Counted from the first letter of the stretch, positions 15,027 through 22,281 are shown. The stretch is DNA of 25,376 nucleotides from Candidatus Saccharibacteria bacterium UBA6209 (GCA_905370345.1 CAJPKE010000010.1:1-25376), one strand, 5' to 3'. Translations and numbers: made by a program. Notes: a model not told the origin generated them from the sequence alone.

Positions 15027-16679
15027 ATGGGGCGCGTTCGTAGTACAGTTACGAAAATAAATCAGCGGCTTAATGTGAAATTGGCTGCTACTATCCTGGC
15101 GGGCTCGACGTTGTTGTCGAGCTTGTTGGGGTTTTTCCGTGATCGTCTGCTTAACTCCGCCTACATGCCGAGTGAAAATGGAGCATTGGCGGGATACCCG
15201 GTTGGACTAGACGCTTATACGGCAGCTTTTATGGTGCCAGATTTTATGTTTGCGGTGCTGGTTTCTGGTGCGCTTAGTGTGACGTTCATTCCAGTTTTTA
15301 ATGAGCGCTGGGTCAAGGGCAATAAGCAGTCGGCTTGGCAGATTAGCTCTAGTATGATCAATTTTATGGCGCTAATAACCATGGCGGCGTCGGTGCTGAT
15401 TATTATTTTCGCCGATCCGTTGATGAAGTATTTAATCGCGCCTGGCCTGAGTGAGTCTGGACACGCTTTGGCGGTCAGTATGATGCAGGTAATCGCAGTT
15501 AATCCGTTTATCTTTGCGGTTGCAGCGGTGATTGCTAGTATCCAGCAAGCGGTTGGGCGATTTATGTTCTGTGCGCTGGCGCCAATGCTGTATAACGTCG
15601 GTATTATTATTGGTACGGTGTGGTTTACTGGCGGCGTCAATTTATTCGGCTGGCAGATTTTTGACGGCGGCATTATGGGCGTGGCATTGGGCGTGGTTTT
15701 GGGATCATTTTTACAATTGATCGTCAGTGCGGTTGGCTTGGCTGGACTTGGGTTTGATTACAATTTCAAAATCTATTGGCGAAATAAGGGATTTAGGAAA
15801 GTTTTATCTTTATTGCCAGCGCGTTCTGTTGATCAAGGAATGGATTATGTGGTTAGCTTGGTTGAGGTCAATTTAGCCTCGCGCTTGGCTGACGGTACGG
15901 TTAGGGCGTACCAACAGGCTTTGACTCTTCATATGATGCCGATCAATCTTATTGGCGTGGCGATTTCAAATGCCGCCTTTCCTCAATTGACTGAGCATTT
16001 GGGCGAAGGTCGAAATGACCTATTCCAAAAAGACCTGCGTTCCCTGCTGAGAATTATTTTTTGGATGGCACTTCCGGTGTCGGTGGTGATTTTCTTTACT
16101 AGGGGATACGTCGTGCATTTTATCCGCAATGGTGGTAATCAACTAATCGCGGGAATTTTGGGCTGCCTAGTTGTGGCGATTTTATTCCGAACTATTTATC
16201 ACATGGCCGCGCGAGCATTTTACGCCCGCCAAGACACGAAAACTCCGCTGTATATTTCAATTTTCTCGATTACTTTGAATATCATCTTAGCAATCATCCT
16301 ATCAATGGTCTTGAAAATGGGTGCATATGGATTGGCTTGGGCTCAATCAACAGTGGCAGTTTTGGAGGTGGTTGTGCTTTTGGCGGTTATGAATCGTCAA
16401 ATGCCAAAATTATTCGACATGACGTTTGTGCGGGCGATTTTTAAAATGATACTCGCTGGAATTGTTACGGGTGTAGTTTGTTATATTGGTGTGTTGGTTT
16501 TGCCATTTCGTTACCATGACGATAGTTTCTTTAGTGCTTTTCCGAAATTCGTTATCATTTCATTAGTTAGTTTTGGGGCATATGCCATGGCTTCGAAGTG
16601 GTTGAAATTGCCAGAAATTGACCCAATTCTTGCACGATTGAAAAAAGTGTTATTTGGGCGATTGGAGTTTAAGGGCTAA
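15027..16679 (+). CDS. murJ: Lipid II flippase MurJ (MviN family)
   Basis: The product is 550 residues with about 14 hydrophobic segments spread along its length. It moves lipid II across the membrane for peptidoglycan synthesis. The N-terminal SLLGFFRDRL and the TAAFMVPDFMFAVLVSGALS segment match the MurJ signature (R-D-, F-P-F-R-L-region). It starts 6 nt after ftsH and its TAA overlaps the lepA ATG by one base (TAATG), so ftsH, murJ and the lepA N half form one transcription and translation unit. murC at 3635 acts earlier in the same pathway. Confidence 0.93.
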   Translation: MGRVRSTVTKINQRLNVKLAATILAGSTLLSSLLGFFRDRLLNSAYMPSENGALAGYPVGLDAYTAAFMVPDFMFAVLVSGALSVTFIPVFNERWVKGNKQSAWQISSSMINFMALITMAASVLIIIFADPLMKYLIAPGLSESGHALAVSMMQVIAVNPFIFAVAAVIASIQQAVGRFMFCALAPMLYNVGIIIGTVWFTGGVNLFGWQIFDGGIMGVALGVVLGSFLQLIVSAVGLAGLGFDYNFKIYWRNKGFRKVLSLLPARSVDQGMDYVVSLVEVNLASRLADGTVRAYQQALTLHMMPINLIGVAISNAAFPQLTEHLGEGRNDLFQKDLRSLLRIIFWMALPVSVVIFFTRGYVVHFIRNGGNQLIAGILGCLVVAILFRTIYHMAARAFYARQDTKTPLYISIFSITLNIILAIILSMVLKMGAYGLAWAQSTVAVLEVVVLLAVMNRQMPKLFDMTFVRAIFKMILAGIVTGVVCYIGVLVLPFRYHDDSFFSAFPKFVIISLVSFGAYAMASKWLKLPEIDPILARLKKVLFGRLEFKG

Positions 16680-17509
16680 TGGAAAATATTCGGAATTTTT
16701 GTATTATTGCTCACATTGATCACGGCAAGTCTACGCTGGCTGATCGAATGATGGAGATGACTGGGACGGTAGAAAAGCGCGAGATGAAGTCGCAGTTGCT
16801 GGATTCGATGGATTTGGAACGGGAAAAAGGCATTACTATTAAGTTGGCGCCGGTACGAATGCGATATAAAAATGTCGATCTGAATTTGATTGACACTCCG
16901 GGACACGTTGACTTTAGTTATGAAGTTTCGCGTAGCTTGCAGGCTTGTGAGGGTGCGATATTAGTGGTTGATGCCAGCCAAGGAATTCAGGCGCAAACAC
17001 TATCGAATGTTTACCTGGCGATGGAGCAGGATTTGACAATTATTCCGGTGTTAAATAAGGTTGATTTGCCGGCCGCCGACATACCGCGCGTATCCAGACA
17101 AGTTATTAATTTGTTGGGCTGCGACGAGAGCGATATTATTCACATCTCTGCTAAAACTGGTCAAAATGTCGATCAGGTTTTGGATGTAATTGTTGAGCGG
17201 ATTCCATCACCAACTGGTCATCCAGATGATCCGACTCGGGCGTTGATTTTTGATAGCTATTATGACGATTATCGTGGCGTGATTTTATACGTGCGGGTGG
17301 TTGACGGGCGAATTAAAAAGGGCGAATCTATCCGAATGATGGCGACTGGCGCAGATGGACTAGCTCTGGAAGTTGGTCATCTTAACCCAGCCATGCAGCC
17401 CGACCCTTCGCTTGAAACTGGCGAAATTGGCTATATTGTGACAAACCTGAAGACGACACGCGAGGCGCGGGTTGGTGATACGGTAACGCTGGGGAGATAT
17501 TTTAATTAA
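16679..17509 (+). CDS. lepA: EF4/LepA N-terminal half: GTPase domain plus domain II
   Basis: The product is 276 residues, where intact LepA is about 600. LepA binds ribosomes and back-translocates tRNAs under stress. All GTPase motifs are seen: G1 AHIDHGKST (11-19), switch I Thr53, G3 DTPGHVD (72-78), G4 NKVD (126-129), G5 SAK (157-159). Domain II follows to about 272. The frame then stops at TAA 17507-17509 (RYFN end), just where the linker to domain III would begin. The remaining domains are encoded at 20138-21100. No internal stop or frameshift exists in the half itself, so it is probably expressed as a GTPase fragment. Translationally coupled to murJ. Confidence 0.9.
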   Translation: MENIRNFCIIAHIDHGKSTLADRMMEMTGTVEKREMKSQLLDSMDLEREKGITIKLAPVRMRYKNVDLNLIDTPGHVDFSYEVSRSLQACEGAILVVDASQGIQAQTLSNVYLAMEQDLTIIPVLNKVDLPAADIPRVSRQVINLLGCDESDIIHISAKTGQNVDQVLDVIVERIPSPTGHPDDPTRALIFDSYYDDYRGVILYVRVVDGRIKKGESIRMMATGADGLALEVGHLNPAMQPDPSLETGEIGYIVTNLKTTREARVGDTVTLGRYFN

Positions 17510-17512
17510 GAT
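17465..17512 (+). repeat. End of lepA-N, parent copy of a 48-bp direct repeat
   Basis: This 48-bp segment, which includes the lepA-N stop and the TTAATTAAGAT junction, is repeated at 18668-18715 with 47 of 48 identical bases. The second copy lies in front of an unrelated gene. Confidence 0.9.
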
Positions 17513-17558
17513 TAAAAAGGGAAACCACGAATCTACAAACAATAAGCTTAACTGAATT
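17502..17558 (+). pseudogene. Decayed 5' end of a mazG-like gene
   Basis: This 57-bp stretch matches 18281-18339, the leader and first codons of the intact mazG-like gene at 18308, with a 2-nt deletion and a few substitutions. The start codon is ACG (17527-17529) instead of ATG. The match begins with TTAATTAAGATTAAA in both copies. It directly abuts the end of lepA-N, suggesting mazG once sat right next to lepA-N. Confidence 0.8.
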
Positions 17559-17600
17559 TTTTTGGCGTTGGTTCGTAGTATTGACGCGTATGATTGCTGA

Positions 17601-17780
17601 AATCAGTTTCCTTACCAGATTTGGCATAGCATTTATTCGACAAAACTCACTAAGTCTCTTAATAAAGAAATCAAACGTCAAACGAAAAAGAAGGTTCTTT
17701 TTCCTAACGAGGAGGCTCTGGAACGTTACTTAGTTACTTTGTTTGAAGACTCTACTAGAGTGTTTACACAAAATTATTGA
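17601..17780 (+). pseudogene. C-terminal remnant of an IS256/Mutator-type transposase
   Basis: In frame from 17601 to TGA 17778-17780 the translation contains IYSTKLTKSLNKEIKR followed by FPNEEALERYL. This matches the conserved C-terminal IYSTNxIESLNKEIKRRT...FPNEEALL region of IS256-family transposases. The key Asn and the IES are altered and the catalytic DDE part is absent. An in-frame stop lies just upstream, so the remnant is dead. Confidence 0.7.
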
Positions 17781-17806
17781 CAGCATCTTTTCCTTTATAA
17801 TATAAT
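17777..17806 (+). promoter_or_regulatory. Promoter of the SemiSWEET-like gene
   Basis: TTGACA (17777-17782), 18-nt spacer, TATAAT (17801-17806). The -35 overlaps the stop of the transposase remnant. Transcription would start only about 15 nt before the ATG at 17827. Confidence 0.7.
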
Positions 17807-17826
17807 AAAACCTCATGAGGTATTAT

Positions 17827-18090
17827 ATGTCTAAACAAAAAATTAATCGCTTTGTCGGATCTATTGGAGCTTTTATTGGGATCCTTGTCTTTATTGCATA
17901 TATTCCACAAATTATCGCTAACCTACAAGGAGAAAAAGCTCAACCATTCCAACCACTATTCGCAGCAGTTTCTTGTTTAATTTGGGTAATCTATGGTTGG
18001 ACAAAAGAACCTAAAAAAGACTGGATCCTCATCATTCCCAATGCAGCGGGAGTGATATTAGGCGGTTTAACTTTTATTACTTCTTTATAA
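17827..18090 (+). CDS. SemiSWEET / PQ-loop family sugar transporter-like protein
   Basis: The product is 87 residues from ATG 17827, with the ATGAGG Shine-Dalgarno 6 nt upstream; an in-frame ATG at 17815 is less likely. Three transmembrane helices are visible (about 9-27, 40-57, 65-83) and the PQ motif sits in YIPQI at the end of the first. SemiSWEETs are half-size sugar transporters that work as dimers, often for sucrose or glucose. It lies inside the lepA insertion with its own promoter at 17777 and a hairpin at 18107. Substrate unknown. Confidence 0.85.
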   Translation: MSKQKINRFVGSIGAFIGILVFIAYIPQIIANLQGEKAQPFQPLFAAVSCLIWVIYGWTKEPKKDWILIIPNAAGVILGGLTFITSL

Positions 18091-18106
18091 AAGTTATATA
18101 AACAAA

Positions 18107-18135
18107 ACCAGCAACTTCATAAAAAAGTTGCTGGT
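18107..18135 (+). terminator. Hairpin after the SemiSWEET gene
   Basis: ACCAGCAACTT (18107-18117) pairs perfectly with AAGTTGCTGGT (18125-18135) with a 7-nt loop. The T-run after it is poor, so it is a probable terminator or boundary hairpin. Confidence 0.6.
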
Positions 18136-18307
18136 AGAGATTTTGGACTATCACAGGAAAAAATATTTAACCAAAGTGATATATTGTTTGATAAATCAGA
18201 GTATAATAGTAATTAAAAATAGGATTGGATAGCGAGCAGATTCTTGCTTCCTGCTATGTTTATATTCCATCAAGTGTAAGTTAATTAAGATTAAAGAAGG
18301 AAAAATC

Positions 18308-18622
18308 ATGAATCCACAAACAATCAGCTTAACTGAATTACAAAAACACCTCGATCAAACATGTAAAGAGAAGGGGTGGGATAAAAATTCTGTCACTGAA
18401 GTGTTCTTATTGTTTACTGAGGAAGTTGGCGAGCTGGCAAAAGCAGTTCGCAAAGAGACAGGATTTAAGGGTGAGAAAAAACCTGACAATCATGACAATC
18501 TGCGCGAGGAGTTTGCGGACGTGCTGAATTATTTGATGGAATTGGCAAATCGGTTTGACGTCAATTTGGCGGAAGTGTATTTTGAGAAGCACAAGATCAA
18601 CCAGACGCGGCAGTGGAAATAG
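18308..18622 (+). CDS. MazG-like nucleotide pyrophosphohydrolase (second copy, in the lepA insert)
   Basis: The product is 104 residues of the all-alpha NTP pyrophosphohydrolase fold. The metal-binding signature is clear: TEEVGELAKAVRKE and REEFADVLNYLMEL. It would hydrolyse nucleoside triphosphates to monophosphates, as in removal of damaged nucleotides. GAAGGA lies about 9 nt before the ATG. The gene is preceded by TTAATTAAGATTAAA, the same string that ends lepA-N, and it is followed by a copy of the lepA-N end at 18668. It therefore marks a recombination junction on both sides. Unlike the copy at 3291, it is not in an operon. Confidence 0.88.
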   Translation: MNPQTISLTELQKHLDQTCKEKGWDKNSVTEVFLLFTEEVGELAKAVRKETGFKGEKKPDNHDNLREEFADVLNYLMELANRFDVNLAEVYFEKHKINQTRQWK

Positions 18623-18634
18623 TGCATATTAGTA

Positions 18635-18662
18635 TTGAAAAGCGTAGATTAGATAAGATAAT
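18635..18662 (+). promoter_or_regulatory. Promoter for the gene at 18714
   Basis: TTGAAA (18635-18640), 16-nt spacer, GATAAT (18657-18662). Transcription from here would make the 48-bp lepA-N copy the leader of the downstream gene. Confidence 0.55.
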
Positions 18663-18667
18663 AAAAT

Positions 18668-18715
18668 GCGCGGGTTGGCGATACGGTAACGCTGGGGAGA
18701 TATTTTAATTAAGAT
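18668..18715 (+). repeat. Orphan copy of the lepA-N 3' end (48 bp)
   Basis: 47 of 48 bases are identical to 17465-17512, ending at the shared TTAATTAAGAT. It lies 46 nt after mazG and immediately before the ATG of the unknown gene at 18714. It shows that a second lepA junction once existed or was brought in here. Confidence 0.9.
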
Positions 18716-19265
18716 GAGCGACTTGCCGCCAATTAGATTTGCTAATGGATCTTGCCTTGTTGCAAACGAAGTGACGGCTCCTTCTGGAGTGAAGAGAATA
18801 GTTTTTGGAGATGATCCAGAAAAACCCATGGCTCGTCTTGGCTATAGAGAAGTTGGCAGAAAGGCTTGTTTTGCGGGTATGTTATTTAAGAATGCTCCAG
18901 ACGAATATAAGGCGGGTACGTCAATATTGTCATATTTTTTTGAAACAGCAATTCCTGAATTGGGACTTCACCCGGGAGAAACTTCAAAAATACATAAACC
19001 TGTTATTGCTTTACTTCTGGCTAGATATGGGTTGGAAGCCGACACAACTTCGGAATATTGGTCTCGTGCTGGACTATTGGTGCAACGAGTAGGAATATCA
19101 AGGAAACACCCTCAGCTACATTTCTGTGAAGGAAACGAAGAAGAATTCGAGGGTGAGCAATATCAAAGATTTTATGATATTGTGCCAAATAGAGAATTGC
19201 CGTTCTTATATCCTTTAAAATCTCCTTCAAAGCAGGTTGATGTACATACTTCGTATACTCCATAG
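18714..19265 (+). CDS. Uncharacterised soluble protein in the lepA insert
   Basis: The product is 183 residues, soluble, with no signal peptide or membrane segment. The N-terminal part (residues 8-70) looks like alternating beta strands with GVKRIVFGDD, and the middle holds a helix-rich region (SILSYFFETA). I recognise no family. The ATG directly follows the orphan lepA-N repeat, so its leader is a piece of lepA; the only purine-rich signal (GGGGAG) is 16 nt away, which is too far for a normal Shine-Dalgarno. The promoter at 18635 supports expression. Confidence 0.6.
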   Translation: MSDLPPIRFANGSCLVANEVTAPSGVKRIVFGDDPEKPMARLGYREVGRKACFAGMLFKNAPDEYKAGTSILSYFFETAIPELGLHPGETSKIHKPVIALLLARYGLEADTTSEYWSRAGLLVQRVGISRKHPQLHFCEGNEEEFEGEQYQRFYDIVPNRELPFLYPLKSPSKQVDVHTSYTP

Positions 19266-19327
19266 TCACAAAACCTTGCCAATACAACGACAATGAGCGT
19301 TTAACATAACTGTCTAGTTGTAAAGAA

Positions 19328-19336
19328 TGGTATAAT
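19328..19336 (+). promoter_or_regulatory. Extended -10 box copied from the lepA-C promoter
   Basis: TGG-TATAAT (19328-19336) matches the AATGGTATAAT promoter of lepA-C (20117-20124). It is followed after 9 nt by the ATG of the 29-codon lepA fragment. Confidence 0.55.
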
Positions 19337-19345
19337 TGTTAATGA

Positions 19346-19435
19346 ATGTCTAAGGTAATTGAAAAGTTAAACCTGAGCGATTCAGCGCTACAGTTAGAGT
19401 CAGAAAATTCGTCGGTTTTGGGCTATGGTGGGTAA
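19346..19435 (+). pseudogene. Orphan 29-residue lepA domain III fragment
   Basis: ATG 19346 to TAA 19433-19435 encodes 29 residues. Positions 19357-19428 align without gaps to lepA-C 20251-20322 with 61 of 72 identical bases. The frame is preserved, so the product contains IEKLNLSDSALQLESENS, the counterpart of domain III. Most substitutions look silent or mild. It carries its own copy of the lepA-C promoter box. It is a truncated copy of the start of lepA-C; whether it is translated is unknown. Confidence 0.8.
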
Positions 19436-19459
19436 AAACATAAAAGCCTTGATTGAACT

Positions 19460-20029
19460 ATGACCTCAAAAGAAAATATTCTTAGTAAATGGCGCATGAT
19501 ATCGTCACGTACTATATTCGAATATTCTCGATTAACTGCAGTGGAAGACATAGTAAAATTGCCTAATGGTAATATAATTCGCTATATCCACTACCCTTAT
19601 TGTGGGTATGGCGGAGTAGTTGTAGTGTGTCGTCGTGGTGACACTATCCTTGTGCAGCAAGAATATTCTTATCCTGTGGATGAGGTATTATATCAGCTAC
19701 CAGGTGGTAAAATTGAGGTGGGCGAGGACGCTTGCACAGCTGCGCGGCGAGAGTTGGCCGAGGAGTCTGGTGTCGCTATGAATAATTTGCGAGAATGTGG
19801 ATGGTTCTATCCTGACAACCGTCGTACTAACGCTAAGTTGTATGTGGTCTACGGGGAATACACCAGAGCGGATTATCAGCATCAGCCGGACGACGCAGAG
19901 CAGATTATTTCGCAGTGGTTGCCGATCGCCGACGTGCAGAGTATGATCGCCGCGGGCAAGATTACTAATTATGCTATGCTGGCGGCATGGGCAATAGTGG
20001 ATCGTCAGTTGTTTTCGCGAAAAAAATAG
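19460..20029 (+). CDS. NUDIX hydrolase (ADP-ribose pyrophosphatase-like)
   Basis: The product is 189 residues. The NUDIX box is complete at residues 83-105: G-x5-E-x7-RE-L-A-EE-S-G-V. The strand before it (QLPGGK) and the N-terminal beta domain resemble ADP-ribose or sugar-nucleotide pyrophosphatases. It hydrolyses a nucleoside diphosphate linked to another group; the exact substrate cannot be read. No Shine-Dalgarno or clear promoter is present. It is the last cassette before lepA-C, and its upstream side is the orphan lepA-C fragment. Confidence 0.88.
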   Translation: MTSKENILSKWRMISSRTIFEYSRLTAVEDIVKLPNGNIIRYIHYPYCGYGGVVVVCRRGDTILVQQEYSYPVDEVLYQLPGGKIEVGEDACTAARRELAEESGVAMNNLRECGWFYPDNRRTNAKLYVVYGEYTRADYQHQPDDAEQIISQWLPIADVQSMIAAGKITNYAMLAAWAIVDRQLFSRKK

Positions 20030-20118
20030 AGCTAGACGTTAGCAAAAAAGCATATCCTACAATTAGCAAAAGGCTAAACTGTATACCGGAAGACGATCTT
20101 TCTCTATAATAAAAATGG

Positions 20119-20124
20119 TATAAT
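20119..20124 (+). promoter_or_regulatory. Extended -10 promoter of lepA-C
   Basis: TGG-TATAAT (20116-20124) is a perfect extended -10, 13 nt before the ATG at 20138. Only a GAGG (20132-20135) lies between, two nt from the start, which is too close for a normal Shine-Dalgarno. It gives the C half its own transcription start. Confidence 0.6.
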
Positions 20125-20137
20125 ATCTATCGAGGAT

Positions 20138-21100
20138 ATGATCAAAGAAATTACAGTCCAGCCACTTCCAGGCTATAAAGAAGTTAAGCCGTTTGTCTAT
20201 GCGGGGTTTTTCCCGGTGTCCAATGAAGACTACAATGACCTGAAAGAGGCAATTGAAAAGTTGAGCCTGAGCGATTCGGCGCTGCAGTTTGAGCCAGAAA
20301 ATTCGCCAGTGCTGGGATATGGCGTACGAATTGGATTTTTGGGTTTGCTTCATATGGACATTATTCGCGAGCGACTGGAACGTGAGTATAATTTGGATTT
20401 GATTGTGACCAATCCGAGTACTGATTATCAAGTTAGTTTGACGAATGGCGAGGAGCTGGATATCAAGTCTGCCAGTGAATTGCCCGACCCAGCGCAGATA
20501 AAAGAGATTCGCGAGCCGTGGATTGACGGTGAAATTGTCGTGCCGCAGGATTATATTGGTGCGGTGATTCAGTTGATCGTGAGCAAGCGTGGTCGCCAGA
20601 AAAACCTGAGTTACATTGACGAGCGGGCGCTGATTTCATTTGCGGCGCCACTTGCGAATTTGTTGACGGATTTTTATGACCAATTGAAATCTATTACCAG
20701 CGGCTACGGTTCGTTTAATTATGAGTTGGCGGATTATCAGGTGGAAGATTTGGTGCGCGTCGATTTTTATGTAGCGGGTGAGATGGTTGATTCGTTGAGT
20801 GTAATGTGTCATCGCTTGGAATCGCAGCATTTGGGGCGTGAGATTGTTAAGAAGCTGAAAGAAGTCGTGCCTCGTCAGAGTTTTGAGGTTTCATTGCAAG
20901 CGGCAATTGGCGGTAAATTTATTGCCAGGGAAAATATCGGCGCTTACCGAAAAGACGTTACGGGCTATCTTTACGGCGGCGATGTCAGTCGTAAAAAGAA
21001 GCTTCTCGCCAAGCAAGCACGTGGTAAAAAACGAATGAAACGCTTCGGTAAAGTTGACATACCGAGCGAAGCATTTATGGTGATGCTGAAAAGGGATTAA
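20138..21100 (+). CDS. lepA: EF4/LepA C-terminal half: domains III, V and CTD
   Basis: The product is 320 residues and continues LepA exactly where the N half stops: QPLPGYKEVKPFVYAGFFPV corresponds to the linker and start of domain III. Domain III includes GFLGLLHMDIIRERLEREY. The domain V-like part carries IREP and the LepA-specific C-terminal domain ends with GGDVSRKKKLLAKQ-RGKKRMK, which contacts tRNA at the ribosomal A site. No stop or frameshift is present. It has its own extended -10 promoter and starts a new operon with the HAD nucleotidase 2 nt after its stop. Together with 16679-17509 it would form a split EF4; whether the halves reassemble is inference. Confidence 0.9.
   Translation: MIKEITVQPLPGYKEVKPFVYAGFFPVSNEDYNDLKEAIEKLSLSDSALQFEPENSPVLGYGVRIGFLGLLHMDIIRERLEREYNLDLIVTNPSTDYQVSLTNGEELDIKSASELPDPAQIKEIREPWIDGEIVVPQDYIGAVIQLIVSKRGRQKNLSYIDERALISFAAPLANLLTDFYDQLKSITSGYGSFNYELADYQVEDLVRVDFYVAGEMVDSLSVMCHRLESQHLGREIVKKLKEVVPRQSFEVSLQAAIGGKFIARENIGAYRKDVTGYLYGGDVSRKKKLLAKQARGKKRMKRFGKVDIPSEAFMVMLKRD
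20251..20322 (+). repeat. Start of lepA-C, parent copy of a 72-bp repeat
   Basis: This 72-bp block is the intact counterpart of the orphan fragment at 19357-19428, with 61 of 72 bases identical and no gaps. Confidence 0.85.
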
Positions 21101-21102
21101 TC

Positions 21103-21561
21103 GTGAAAAAACCTATTGTTTATATTGATATGGATGGTGTTTTGGCGGATTTCAAATCTGCTTTAACAAAAATATCGCCTGAGTTGATTGATGAGTTTGC
21201 TGGTCATCACGATAATATTCCAGGAATTTTTTCTTTGATGGATCCAGTGTCTGGAGCTATCGAGGCGGTTTACGCCCTGAAAGACAAATACGATTTATAC
21301 ATTTTATCTTCTTCTCCGTGGGAAAATCCGACGGCTTTGGGCGATAAGTTGGCGTGGGTGAAAAAGTATTTTGGCGGCGAAGGTTCGGATAACGTTTTCT
21401 TCCGTAAGGTTATTTTTTCGTCAGCAAAGAATTTGAGTCGAGGCGATATTTTGATTGACGATCGGACGGCGAATGGTGCGGGCGAGTTTCCTGGTCGGCT
21501 TATTCGTTTTGGAAGTTCTGAATTTCCCAATTGGCAATCTGTACTTGATGAGTTATTATAG
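21103..21561 (+). CDS. 5'(3')-deoxyribonucleotidase-like HAD phosphatase
   Basis: The product is 152 residues with a GTG start 2 nt after the lepA-C stop. The HAD motif I DMDGVLADF is at residues 9-17, motif II is the SSSPW segment, and the C-terminal DDRTANGA supplies the acidic motif. This matches the NT5C family, which removes phosphate from (deoxy)nucleoside monophosphates. It would act next to the MazG-like and guanylate kinase proteins in nucleotide metabolism. The length is a little below the usual. Confidence 0.82.
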   Translation: MKKPIVYIDMDGVLADFKSALTKISPELIDEFAGHHDNIPGIFSLMDPVSGAIEAVYALKDKYDLYILSSSPWENPTALGDKLAWVKKYFGGEGSDNVFFRKVIFSSAKNLSRGDILIDDRTANGAGEFPGRLIRFGSSEFPNWQSVLDELL

Positions 21562-21570
21562 GTAAATATT

Positions 21571-22281
21571 ATGCCAAGTATTGAAGATCTTATTACAAAT
21601 TATCAGCCAACTGAATCGACAATTGAGTTGGTTAAAAGTACGAAAATTGCGCTGCTCGCGGGAATTTCTGGTGCAGGCAAAGACACGATAAAAAAACAAT
21701 TGCTGAAGTCTCCAGAGTTTCGCGATATTGTTTCTCACACTACGCGCGCGCCACGCACAAATAATGGATGTGCCGAGCAAGATGGAATTGATTATCACTT
21801 TATTGATTCGCAAACTGCCGAAAATATGCTACAAAATAATGAATTCATCGAAGCGAAGTTTGTTCACGGTACGGTTTATGGGACATCGGTGGCTGAACTG
21901 AAATTAGCGCATGATCAGAACCGAGTGGCAATCACTGACATTGATGTTCAGGGCGTGGAGGAATATGAGCGACTGGCGCCAGATAGCATTGCGATTTTCA
22001 TTGTGCCGCCAAATAGCCAAACTTGGATTGAGCGATTAAAAAAGCGTTACGCAACCGAAGAGGATTTTCAAGCAGAGTGGCCGAAGCGTCATGCCTCGGC
22101 GGTAAAAGAGTTAGCTTACGCGCTTGAAGTTCCGTATTATCACGTGATTATCAATGACGATTTGGAGCGAGCAATTCGAGTGACCGAGGAAATTATTTTG
22201 CGCGGCGACGTGTTTAAGCGTCAAGATGACGAGGCGCGTTTGGTAGCTCGAAATCTCCTCAATGATATAATTAATCTATGA
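21571..22281 (+). CDS. gmk: Guanylate kinase
   Basis: The product is 236 residues, slightly longer than typical Gmk (about 200) because of N- and C-terminal extensions. It converts GMP to GDP with ATP. The P-loop GISGAGKDT (31-39) carries Asp where most have Ser or Gly. The GMP-binding SHTTRAPR and the GIDYHF, then the E-x-K-VHG-VYGT segment are present. The TGA stop overlaps the next gene's ATG by 4 nt (ATGA), so the two are coupled. The start lies 9 nt after the nucleotidase gene. Confidence 0.9.
   Translation: MPSIEDLITNYQPTESTIELVKSTKIALLAGISGAGKDTIKKQLLKSPEFRDIVSHTTRAPRTNNGCAEQDGIDYHFIDSQTAENMLQNNEFIEAKFVHGTVYGTSVAELKLAHDQNRVAITDIDVQGVEEYERLAPDSIAIFIVPPNSQTWIERLKKRYATEEDFQAEWPKRHASAVKELAYALEVPYYHVIINDDLERAIRVTEEIILRGDVFKRQDDEARLVARNLLNDIINL

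Noticed and set aside
20463..20830. Minus-strand open frames inside lepA-C
   Set aside because: Shadows of a well-conserved plus-strand gene, without start signals.
16679..21100. Intein or group I/II intron as the explanation for the lepA interruption
   Set aside because: There is no intein splice motif, no homing endonuclease or maturase frame, and the insert carries independent genes with their own promoters and stop codons.
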